DNA of 64,000 bases from contig DYTN01000001.1 in NCBI GenBank assembly GCA_020725925.1, forward strand, positions 140,116 through 204,115. Reading direction: 5' to 3'. Positions 33,373 through 41,461 of this stretch are shown here, in pieces; the first letter of the stretch is position 1, and every line of letters starts with the position of its first letter. Source of the DNA: Methanobacteriota archaeon (GTDB lineage: Archaea > Thermoplasmatota > Thermoplasmata > UBA10834). Both the position numbers and the translations under genes were made by a program. The notes below the pieces were generated by a model that saw only the letters and a program-made list of their open reading frames with translations, searched no databases and was not told where the DNA came from.

Positions 33373-35817
33373 ATGCTCAAGGGGGCGAACACCTCACGGA
33401 AGGCCAACAACGAGCTGCTGCTATGGTTTGACCAGCTCGGACTGAAGGACATCGCCAAGGTCGGGGGCAAGAACGCATCGCTCGGGGAGATGATCGGACA
33501 CCTGACGGGCATGGGCATACGCGTCCCTGAGGGCTTCGCCATCACCACGAACGCGTTCAAGGCCTTCGTAGAGCGCGCGGACCTCGAGCGGAAAATCGCC
33601 TCGGCCATGGAAGGGCTCGACCCGGACAACCCCTCGGACGTGGCCGCCCGAGGCAAAGCCATCAGGAAGATGTTTCTGGACGCCGAGTTCCCGGACGACC
33701 TGAGGCGGGAGATCGAGTACGGCTACTGGGAGCTCGGGCGTAGGCTGAACATGCCCAATCCAAGCGTCGCTATCCGGTCGAGCGCGACATCGGAGGACCT
33801 CGACGGCGCGTCTTTCGCAGGCCAGCACGAGACCATACTCAACGTGAGGGGCGAGGCGGCCGTGCTCAAGGCCATCAGGCAGTGCTTCGCGTCGCTGTTC
33901 ACGGACAGGGCCATCGCGTACAGGGCGCACAAGGGGTTCGACCACATCGGAAACGCGCTCTCGGTGGGCGTGCAGCGCATGGTCAGGAGCGACCTCGCGT
34001 GCTCGGGCGTGATGTTCACGCTGGACACTGAGAGCGGGTTCGACAACGTCGTCTACATCACTGGCTCGTGGGGCCTCGGGGAGATGATCGTCCAGGGCGC
34101 GGTGAACCCGGACCAGTTCTACGTGTTCAAGCCGGCCATAGGGAGGTCGGAGGACCCCATCATCGAGAAGAAGCTCGGGAGCAAGCAGCACAAGCTCGTG
34201 TACGCGTCCAAGGGGCCGGGGATGGAGGACAAGGAGGTCCTGGAGTCCGACAGGGCCAGGTTCATCCTGGAGGACAAGGAGATAGTCACGCTGGCCGAAT
34301 GGGCGTGCGTGATCGAGGAGCACTACAAGAAGCCCATGGACATCGAGTGGGCCAAGGACGGCGTCTCTGGCGGCCTTTACATCCTCCAGGCGAGGCCAGA
34401 GACAGTGCACTCGATGAGGTCGGGGAACGTCCTGGAGACCTACGTGCTCGAGGAGAGGAGCGAGGTCCTCGTCAGAGGAGAGGCTGTCGGGAGCAAGATC
34501 GGCCAGGGCAAGGTCAAAGTGCTCGTGAGCGCATACGAGATCTCGGAGTTCAAGAAGGGCGAGGTGCTCGTCACCGACAAGACCGACCCCGATTGGGAGC
34601 CCATCATGAGGATAGCCTCCGCGATAATCACCGACAGGGGCGGGAGGACATGCCACGCCGCGATCGTATCGAGGGAGCTCGGCATACCGTGCATCATCGG
34701 CACCGTGGACGGCACGAAGAAGCTCCGGACCGACCAGGACGTCACGGTCGACACTTCAGAGGGGCAGGGGCTAGTGTACGCCGGCCTGCTCAAGTACCGC
34801 GTGGACAAGACCAACCTCGCGAGCATCCCAGCCACGAGGACGAAGATCATGATGAACGTCGGGGTCCCTGAACATGTCTTCACCCAGGGGCAGATCCCGT
34901 GCGACGGCGTCGGCCTCGCGAGGCTCGAGTTCATCATCGCTTCGCACATAGGCATCCACCCGCTCGCGCTCATCGAGTTCGAGAAGCTCAAGAAGAAGGC
35001 CGAGACAGACCCCAAGGTCGCCAAGATTGTGGACGAGATCGAGGACCGCACGCACGGATATGGGAACAAGGAGGACTTCTTCGTGGAGAAACTCGCCTGG
35101 GGCGTGGGCAAGATCGCGGCCACGTTCTTCCCCCGGGAAGTCATAGTCAGGCTCTCGGACTTCAAGACGAACGAGTACGCCAGTCTCCTCGGGGGGGTGC
35201 TGTACGAGCCCACGGAGGAGAACCCGATGCTCGGCTGGAGGGGGGCGTCCAGGTACTACGCGGGCCACTTCAGGGAGGCTTTCAAGCTCGAGTGCCAGGC
35301 GCTCAAGCGCGTCAGGGACAGCAAGGGCCTCATCAACGTCAAGGTGATGGTGCCGTTCTGCAGGACGCCCGAGGAAGGCAGGAAGGTCATACACACCATG
35401 AACGAGTTCGGGCTGAAGCAGGGCGAGAACGGCCTCGAGGTCTACATGATGGCCGAGATCCCGAGCAATGTCGTGCTAGCAGAGGAGTTCGCGGAGGTCT
35501 TCGACGGGTTCTCGATAGGCTCCAACGACCTGACCCAGCTCATGCTCGGGCTGGACAGGGACTCCGAGCTCGTCTCGCACCTCTACAATGAGAGGAATCC
35601 CGCCGTGAAGCACATGATCTCAGTCGTGATCGAGCGCGTCAAGAAGAAGGGCAGGAAGATAGGCATCTGCGGCCAAGCGCCATCCGATTTCCCCGACTTC
35701 GCCGAGTTCCTAGTCGAATGCGGCATTGACAGCATCTCGCTCAACCCGGACAGCGTGATTAAGATGAGGCTGCTGGTCGCGGAGAAGGAGAAGGCCCTCG
35801 GGACTGCGCCAGTATAG
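33373..35817 (+). CDS. ppsA: Phosphoenolpyruvate synthase
   Basis: About 814 residues. Domains in order: PEP/pyruvate-binding ATP-grasp (VGGKNASLGEMI, VAIRSSATSEDLDGASFAGQHET), the swivelling phosphohistidine domain (GGRTCHAAIVSRELGIPCIIGT) and the PEP-utilising barrel (GVGLARLEFIIASHIGIHPLAL through IGSNDLTQLMLGLDRDS, GICGQAPSD). It makes PEP from pyruvate and ATP, the gateway to gluconeogenesis. The ATG at 33373 is about 20 residues ahead of the first conserved motif; an ATG at 33352 is an alternative. A hairpin follows 18 bases after the stop. Confidence 0.95.
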   Translation: MLKGANTSRKANNELLLWFDQLGLKDIAKVGGKNASLGEMIGHLTGMGIRVPEGFAITTNAFKAFVERADLERKIASAMEGLDPDNPSDVAARGKAIRKMFLDAEFPDDLRREIEYGYWELGRRLNMPNPSVAIRSSATSEDLDGASFAGQHETILNVRGEAAVLKAIRQCFASLFTDRAIAYRAHKGFDHIGNALSVGVQRMVRSDLACSGVMFTLDTESGFDNVVYITGSWGLGEMIVQGAVNPDQFYVFKPAIGRSEDPIIEKKLGSKQHKLVYASKGPGMEDKEVLESDRARFILEDKEIVTLAEWACVIEEHYKKPMDIEWAKDGVSGGLYILQARPETVHSMRSGNVLETYVLEERSEVLVRGEAVGSKIGQGKVKVLVSAYEISEFKKGEVLVTDKTDPDWEPIMRIASAIITDRGGRTCHAAIVSRELGIPCIIGTVDGTKKLRTDQDVTVDTSEGQGLVYAGLLKYRVDKTNLASIPATRTKIMMNVGVPEHVFTQGQIPCDGVGLARLEFIIASHIGIHPLALIEFEKLKKKAETDPKVAKIVDEIEDRTHGYGNKEDFFVEKLAWGVGKIAATFFPREVIVRLSDFKTNEYASLLGGVLYEPTEENPMLGWRGASRYYAGHFREAFKLECQALKRVRDSKGLINVKVMVPFCRTPEEGRKVIHTMNEFGLKQGENGLEVYMMAEIPSNVVLAEEFAEVFDGFSIGSNDLTQLMLGLDRDSELVSHLYNERNPAVKHMISVVIERVKKKGRKIGICGQAPSDFPDFAEFLVECGIDSISLNPDSVIKMRLLVAEKEKALGTAPV

Positions 35818-35835
35818 CCTTCGTCAGATGGTGGA

Positions 35836-35851
35836 TTATCAATTGTGATAA
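35836..35851 (+). terminator. Hairpin after ppsA
   Basis: TTATCA (35836-35841) and TGATAA (35846-35851) form a perfect six-base stem with an ATTG loop, followed by CGTTTATTA. A CT-rich stretch with five Ts follows at about 35890-35902. These may end the ppsA transcript before the convergent MFS gene. Confidence 0.4.
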
Positions 35852-35959
35852 CGTTTATTAGCCCAGGTACCCATTTGGCACACCAATCCTCCCCCCTTTT
35901 TCTGTTATGCTGTTTGGGGGACCCACGCGTGCGCTCATTGTAGAACTTGGCCAGAGGGT

Positions 35960-37183
35960 TCACAACTGCTTGAGCGTCCTGACCCGCTTCGACCTGCGCG
36001 ATATGTCGACCTCCTTGTTCCATACCGTCAGCAGGTACAGGCCGACAGGCGCGAGGGCCGCGGCCAGGACTAACAGGCTCTCCCGGGTCCCCCATTCCGT
36101 GGCGATGAATCCGAAGCCGATCTCGATGGGCGCCAGGACGAACGTGAACAGGAACGCCGCTATTGACACGACGGTCGACCTGTGCTGCGAGTCGACCCGC
36201 TTGTTGATGTATCCGTTCGTGATGGGGCTGACCAAGAACGAGACGATATAGATCGGGAACTGGACGAGGATGGCCTCGGCCGACTTCACCAGGAAGACGA
36301 TCGTGAATGAACCCAGGAGCGTGAGCAGCAGGAACCAGAGCGACCTCTTCTCCCCCAGGGAGAGTTCGACCTTGCCGGCCTGGGTCGCGGCGAGGCCCCC
36401 CACTATCAGGAACCCCGCATAGAACACCCCGACTGAGATGTAGTTCAGCTCGAGGTCGTAGTTCATGTACACCGACCTGAACACCGCCATGACATAGAGT
36501 CCGAGCTCGACCACGATCTGGAAGCTTATCAGCACGAGGATCGCGCGCGACGTCCGCACATGGTTCCATCCGTCCCTGAGCTGTATCCTGAAAGACCCGA
36601 ACTTGACCCGCTCGACCTGCGGCTCATGCAGGAGCAGAACGACCAGGGACCCCGCGAGGCCGATGCCCGCGCTGATGATCAGCGTGAGGTCGAGACGCTC
36701 CGGGAACATCCACTGGACGAGGACGCCGCCGACCACACACGCGACGGCGTTCATCACCGCCATGACCGCCCAGCTCTTCGCCTGTATGGTTATGAACTCC
36801 TTCGCCCTGTTGAGCTCGAGGAGCGTGTCGTACAGGAAGGGTGTGTCCCCGCTCACGATGAAGCAGACGCCCATCGCCCACACGACGTTCGACACGAGGA
36901 ACTGCCAGAACTCGGTGCTGAGCCCGAAGACAAGGAGTCCGGCTGCGAAGAGGACCTCTCCTATCAGGAGCATCGGCTTTCTCCCGTATTTGTCCCCCAT
37001 GAGGCCCGCGGGCACCTGGAACACTATCATCGTGGTCCAGAACGCCGCGTCCACGACCGTCAGAAGGAAGAGGCTGTCCAGGTGCTCGTTCGCCCACAGG
37101 GTCCAGAATGGAAGCCAAAGGGTGAACGAGGTCACCGCCCTGAACAGGAAATACCTATTTATCCGGTCGTCTCCCCGCGCCAT
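35960..37183 (-). CDS. MFS transporter
   Basis: A 407-residue protein with about twelve hydrophobic helices. The MFS loop signature appears as GLMGDKYGRKPMLLIGE between helices 2 and 3, and a related loop, YINKRVDSQHRSTVVS, is in the second half. The substrate cannot be predicted; the form is like drug or metabolite carriers of the DHA1 type. A TATA-like GCAAATAG around 37208-37215 lies about 29 bases from the ATG. Confidence 0.88.
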   Translation of the reverse strand: MARGDDRINRYFLFRAVTSFTLWLPFWTLWANEHLDSLFLLTVVDAAFWTTMIVFQVPAGLMGDKYGRKPMLLIGEVLFAAGLLVFGLSTEFWQFLVSNVVWAMGVCFIVSGDTPFLYDTLLELNRAKEFITIQAKSWAVMAVMNAVACVVGGVLVQWMFPERLDLTLIISAGIGLAGSLVVLLLHEPQVERVKFGSFRIQLRDGWNHVRTSRAILVLISFQIVVELGLYVMAVFRSVYMNYDLELNYISVGVFYAGFLIVGGLAATQAGKVELSLGEKRSLWFLLLTLLGSFTIVFLVKSAEAILVQFPIYIVSFLVSPITNGYINKRVDSQHRSTVVSIAAFLFTFVLAPIEIGFGFIATEWGTRESLLVLAAALAPVGLYLLTVWNKEVDISRRSKRVRTLKQL

Positions 37184-37305
37184 CGAGGGGCGTATGCGCC
37201 GTTCCCTATTTGCAGATGATGGCCCTAGCTGGCTGCTTTCGGAACAGAGCTGCGAAAGAGGAAACTGAGCCGGAGGAATCGTCCCTCCGCTCGGTCAGGG
37301 CGTTT

Positions 37306-38499
37306 TCAGAGCTTCTTCTCCTTGTAGTACATGTCGTACTTCGGGAGCATCTCCACGAACGGCTCCGAGTCCATCATCTCCGGCGGGAAGACCCCCTTCT
37401 GGGTGATCTTGCCCTGGGCGAACAGCCTCGCAGCTATCGCGAGCGGTATGCCCACGGTCCACGCGGTCGCGCTGTTGTTGTGCTCGGTGAAGCACTTTTG
37501 GTGGTTCATGCCGGTCCACATGTAGTACCCGAGTTCCCTGCCGTCCTTCTCCCCCTTCGTGATGGTGCCGATGGCGCAGTCGCCCCTGGCCTTGTCTCCC
37601 AGCGTGGACGGGTCAGGCAGCACGGCGTTCACGACGTCCCTCGGGGCCACCTTGACGCCCTTCACATCGATCTTGTTCGGGTTCGACAGGCCGAGCTTGC
37701 CGATCATCTTGATGGCGTCCACGTATTCGTCCCCGAGGGCGATCTTGAAGTTGCATGTCTCGCAGCCCTTGCCGATGTATGTCGGGAGCGTCTCCTGCTC
37801 CTCGTGGTCGACATTGTATATCGGCAGCTTGCCGACCGGATCGGGGAAGTCGAACAGCTCTTTGCCATCGAACGACCCGAGCTTCCTGTAGTGCCCGTCG
37901 AAGTAGGCGGTCGCCGGCATGAGGACCTCCTCTATGAGCGTCTCTGGAGACCACATGGGGGCGAACTCGTACCCCTCCACATACCCGTTGTCGCCGTCCC
38001 TGACCAGGATGTCCCTCACCTTGTCCAACCTGTCTGCCGCCCTCCTGGCGAACAGGTTGGTCAGGCCGGGGTCGCACCCGATGCCCAGCATGCCCGTGAG
38101 CCCGAGCTTCTTCCAGGCCTTGTCCTTGTTGAGGTACAGGAACGCGGGCGTCTGATTGATTATCTGCCCCGGCTTGGTCTTGTCCAGGGCGATGTCCCAG
38201 GCGGTGTCCGCGTAGTTCACCTTCGCCTTCTCGCACGCCTCCATGATGGCGAAGTTGTATCTCGGGATCACCACGTTGAGCACGAGGTCCAGGCCCTTGA
38301 ATGCCTTGGTCATGGCGCCCACATCGGACGCGTCCACCTTCTTCACAGTCACCTTGTCGCTTGAGATCTTCTTCTCGAGCCTCTTCCCCTTCTCAAGGTT
38401 GCGCGCACCCAAGATGACCTTGTCGAACTCCTCCGAGTGGGCCAGCACGTCCGCAGTCACAGATCCGATCGCTCCGACTCCCAAAACCATGGCTTTCAT
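37306..38499 (-). CDS. Saccharopine dehydrogenase-like oxidoreductase, copy 1
   Basis: A 397-residue enzyme beginning MKAMVLGVGAIGSVTADVLA (Rossmann site). It contains VLNVVIPRYNFAIMEACEKA, GIGCDPGLTNLFARRAADRL and RDGDNGYVEGYEFAPMWSPETLIEE, typical of the saccharopine dehydrogenase/carboxynorspermidine dehydrogenase fold. A CETCNFKIALG segment follows YIGKG. It probably reduces or oxidises a C-N bond using NAD(P). It is the first of three paralogues; copy 2 is its closest relative. A GGGGTG-type leader motif and TATA-like GTATATAAG (about 38571-38579) precede it. Confidence 0.85.
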   Translation of the reverse strand: MKAMVLGVGAIGSVTADVLAHSEEFDKVILGARNLEKGKRLEKKISSDKVTVKKVDASDVGAMTKAFKGLDLVLNVVIPRYNFAIMEACEKAKVNYADTAWDIALDKTKPGQIINQTPAFLYLNKDKAWKKLGLTGMLGIGCDPGLTNLFARRAADRLDKVRDILVRDGDNGYVEGYEFAPMWSPETLIEEVLMPATAYFDGHYRKLGSFDGKELFDFPDPVGKLPIYNVDHEEQETLPTYIGKGCETCNFKIALGDEYVDAIKMIGKLGLSNPNKIDVKGVKVAPRDVVNAVLPDPSTLGDKARGDCAIGTITKGEKDGRELGYYMWTGMNHQKCFTEHNNSATAWTVGIPLAIAARLFAQGKITQKGVFPPEMMDSEPFVEMLPKYDMYYKEKKL

Positions 38500-38697
38500 T
38501 ATTTCACATACACCCCAGGAGGCCGGCGCACATCGCCCAGCCTCCCTCCGGCAACGGCAATGCGCCTAGCGTATATAAGGTTCGCGCGGGGTACTGGCTC
38601 TGGCCAATCATCCGGAGATCGAGCCTCCGAGGTAGGCATTGCTGACGGGTTTCGTCTCCCGGGAAGATCCCCGCAGAGACCCGTATCCGGTCGTCCC

Positions 38698-39903
38698 TCA
38701 GAGCTTCTTCTCGACGCAGTTCATGCCGTACTTGGGCAGCATCTTGACGAATGGCTCGGGGTCGAGCATCTCGGGCGGGAACACGCCCTTCTGCTTGACC
38801 TTGCCCTGGGCGAAGAGGACCGCGGCAATGGCGAACGGCACGCCGACCGAGTACGCCGTGGCGCTGTAGCCGTACTTCTTGTGGCACTGCTCGTGGTCCA
38901 GCTCGGTCCAGATGTAGTATCCGACCTCCTTGCCGTCCTTGACACCCTTCGTGATCGTGCCGATGGCGCAGGCGCCCTTGGCCCTGTCTGCGAGGGTCGC
39001 GGGGTCGGGCAGCACAGCAGAAACGACGTCCCTCGGCGACACCTTGACGCCCTTCACATCGACCTTCTTCGTGCTGGCCAGGCCGAGCTTGCCGAGGACG
39101 TTGATCACCTCGACGTACTCACCTCCCAGCGCTATCTTGAAGTCGCAGTAGTCGCACCCCTTGCCTAGCACCTTGCCGATGTATGTCGGGAGCGTCTCCT
39201 GCTCCTCGTGGTCCACGTTGTAGATCGGGAGCGACCCGACCGGATCTGGAAACTCAAACATCTCCCTGCCGCTGAACGGCGGGAGCTTCCGGAACGCTCC
39301 GTCCGTGTACACCGTAGCCGGCATCAGGACCTCCTCTATGAGCGTCTCGGGGGACCAGAGCGGGGCGAAGTGGTGTCCCGCGACGGTCCCGTTGTCCCCG
39401 TCCCTGACCAGGATCTCCTTGACCCTATCCATCCTGTCGGCGGCCATCCTCGCGAACAGGTTCGAGAGCCCGGGGTCGCACCCGAGGCCTATCATGCCGG
39501 TGATGCCCGCCTTCCTGTAGGCATCGTCGTACTTCAGGAAATTCGTAGCCGGGACCTCCTTGATGATCTCCCCCGGCCTGGTCCTGTCGGTGGCGATGTC
39601 CCATGCCATGTCGCCATAGCTGACCCTCGCCTTGAGGCATGTCTCCATGATGGCCGCGTTGAACCTCGGGATGACTGCGTTGAGCACAATGTCGACGCCC
39701 TTGATTGCCGCCGCGAGCGCTGCGTCGTCGGCCGCGTCGACCTTCACTACCGTCACTGCATCGCTCGAAATCTTCTTCTCCGTCCTTCTGGCCCTCTCGA
39801 GGTTCACATCGGCGAGGACGACTTTGTCGTACTCCCCGGACTTCGCGAGGACCTCCGCAGTAACGGACCCGACCGCGCCCGTTCCCAACACCATGGCCTT
39901 CAT
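38698..39903 (-). CDS. Saccharopine dehydrogenase-like oxidoreductase, copy 2
   Basis: A 401-residue paralogue of copy 1 with matching motifs: MKAMVLGTGAVGSVTAEVLA, VLNAVIPRFNAAIMETCLKA, GLGCDPGLSNLFARMAADRM, RDGDNGTVAGHHFAPLWSPETLIEE. It has a four-residue insertion at YIGKVLGKGCDYCDF. The leader just before the ATG matches copy 1 closely (GGGGTGCATGTGAAA versus GGGGTGTATGTGAAA), so the duplication included regulatory DNA. A TATA-like TTAAATA lies around 39970-39976. The reaction is unknown. Confidence 0.85.
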   Translation of the reverse strand: MKAMVLGTGAVGSVTAEVLAKSGEYDKVVLADVNLERARRTEKKISSDAVTVVKVDAADDAALAAAIKGVDIVLNAVIPRFNAAIMETCLKARVSYGDMAWDIATDRTRPGEIIKEVPATNFLKYDDAYRKAGITGMIGLGCDPGLSNLFARMAADRMDRVKEILVRDGDNGTVAGHHFAPLWSPETLIEEVLMPATVYTDGAFRKLPPFSGREMFEFPDPVGSLPIYNVDHEEQETLPTYIGKVLGKGCDYCDFKIALGGEYVEVINVLGKLGLASTKKVDVKGVKVSPRDVVSAVLPDPATLADRAKGACAIGTITKGVKDGKEVGYYIWTELDHEQCHKKYGYSATAYSVGVPFAIAAVLFAQGKVKQKGVFPPEMLDPEPFVKMLPKYGMNCVEKKL

Positions 39904-40100
39904 TCTTTCACATGCACCCCGGATGCCAGTGCCTCGGACTGGTGTCCGCCAGGCTAACGAATGCCAGGACCCTATTTAATCCTCGCGGGTCCTCTTCGAA
40001 AGCGGTACGATTCCGCCACGGTATTGTGACGTGATTTCGAAGCCGGGGCCTCACGGTAGAAGCAGGTTCTATATGGCATCTAGGAGCTCTGAACGCTGCC

Positions 40101-41276
40101 TCAGGCGAGCTCCATGATCTCGACCGGCATGCCGTGCCTCTTGAGCTCCTCAGGCCAGGGCTCTGGGTCCAGCAGCTCCGGCGTGAATGTGCCCTTGCGG
40201 CTGATCTCGCCCCTGGCCATCATCTCGACACCGATAGCCGGTGGGACGCCCGTCTGGAAGGCCGTGCCGGTGACGCCGTACTTCTCGTAGCACTCCTGGT
40301 GGTTCGCCATCGTGTACATGTACAGGCGCCGGAACCTCCCATCCTGGATGCCCGCGACCTCCGTGCCGACGCAGGTGTATCCCTTGACCCGCGGGCCCAG
40401 GTCCTTCGGGTCTGGGAGCAGGGACACGAGCACGTCCTTTGGCGAAACCCTCTTGTTGCCCACCCTCACAGGCTTGTCCTTGGTCAGTCCGAGCGCGCGG
40501 AGCGTCTTCAGCGTGTCGACGAACTCCTGGCCGAGCGCATACCTGAAGTCGCACCTCTTAATCCCCTTGATGTTGACCGGGAGCGTCTCGACCTCCTCGT
40601 GGTCCACCAGGAAGGTCGTGAGCGGGCCGATTGGCTGCGGGAAGACGTAAGTCTCCTTCGAGCTCAAAGGCTCGGTTCTCTCGAACCTGCCGTCCCGATA
40701 GACCATCGGCGGCAGGAGGCACTCCTCAATGAGAGTCGCAGGCGAGAACAGCGCAGCGAAGCTGTGGCCGTCAACCGTCGAGTTGTCCCCGTCCCTGATA
40801 AGGATCTCGTCCACTCGCTCCATGCGGTTTGCCAGGTACCTCGCGAAAATGTTGCTGGCGCCCGGGTCGACGCCCATGCTGAGCATCGCTGTGAGCCCCG
40901 CTGCCTTGAACTTCTCGTCATAGGCCATCTGCTCCGCAAGTTCCGGCGAGTCAGTCACGTCCTTGGGGCCGCCCGTGGCCATATCCATGTAGTGGCACTT
41001 GGCCCTGAGGCACGCCTCCATGATGACGAGGTTGAATCTCGGGATCGTCGCGTTCACCACCATATCGTTCCCCTTGAACACCCGCACGAGAGACGACACC
41101 TTGCTCGCGTCCGCCTTTCTGGTGACGATCTTCGTGCCGCCGATTTTCCTCTTCAGCGCGCGGGTCTTCTTCGGGTCTATGTCCGCGACGACTATGCGCT
41201 CGACTTCCTTGCTCCTGCTAAGCTGGTCCACAATCACGGTGCCGACTGCCCCGGCACCCAGAACCAAGACTCTCAT
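40101..41276 (-). CDS. Saccharopine dehydrogenase-like oxidoreductase, copy 3 (divergent)
   Basis: A 391-residue paralogue. It begins MRVLVLGAGAVGTVIVDQLS and has VVNATIPRFNLVIMEACLRA, SMGVDPGASNIFARYLANRM and RDGDNSTVDGHSFAALFSPATLIEE. It lacks one of the paired cysteines in the YIGKGC.xC region (NIKGIKRCDFRYALG). It is clearly more diverged than copies 1 and 2 are from each other. A GGAGG site about 13 bases upstream and an AAGGG directly before the ATG replace the shared leader of the other two. Function is unknown. Confidence 0.85.
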   Translation of the reverse strand: MRVLVLGAGAVGTVIVDQLSRSKEVERIVVADIDPKKTRALKRKIGGTKIVTRKADASKVSSLVRVFKGNDMVVNATIPRFNLVIMEACLRAKCHYMDMATGGPKDVTDSPELAEQMAYDEKFKAAGLTAMLSMGVDPGASNIFARYLANRMERVDEILIRDGDNSTVDGHSFAALFSPATLIEECLLPPMVYRDGRFERTEPLSSKETYVFPQPIGPLTTFLVDHEEVETLPVNIKGIKRCDFRYALGQEFVDTLKTLRALGLTKDKPVRVGNKRVSPKDVLVSLLPDPKDLGPRVKGYTCVGTEVAGIQDGRFRRLYMYTMANHQECYEKYGVTGTAFQTGVPPAIGVEMMARGEISRKGTFTPELLDPEPWPEELKRHGMPVEIMELA

Positions 41277-41374
41277 CCCTTCTCGATACCTCCGAACCCT
41301 CGTCGGATGGAACGTACAAGACGGGAGGGGGTGGATAATACTATGTCCAGCACCCGAATCTGGATGTCCTCCAA

Positions 41375-41394
41375 GACCCCTATTTAAGGGGGTC
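41375..41394. promoter_or_regulatory. Inverted repeat enclosing a TATA-like element
   Basis: GACCCC and GGGGTC form a perfect six-base inverted repeat around TATTTAAG (41381-41388). It lies upstream of saccharopine dehydrogenase copy 3. It could be an operator around a promoter or part of the terminator of the upstream gene. Confidence 0.35.
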
Positions 41395-41420
41395 CATCAA
41401 CAACGGGGGGACGCTTAAAG

Positions 41421-41437
41421 GCCCCCTCCCGGGGGGC
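41421..41437 (-). terminator. GC-rich hairpin after the RACo-like gene
   Basis: GCCCCC (41421-41426) pairs with GGGGGC (41432-41437) around a short loop. It lies 25 bases beyond the RACo-like stop on the minus strand. The following coding-strand bases include CTTTAAG, not a long T tract, so termination is moderately supported. Confidence 0.4.
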
Positions 41438-41461
41438 TCGTCAATTGAGGGGATGCTTCAT

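Noticed and set aside
33174-33431. 85-codon plus-strand frame before ppsA
   Set aside because: A TATA-like element lies upstream, but the peptide is Ser/Gln/Arg/Cys-rich without pattern and overlaps ppsA out of frame. More likely a ppsA leader.
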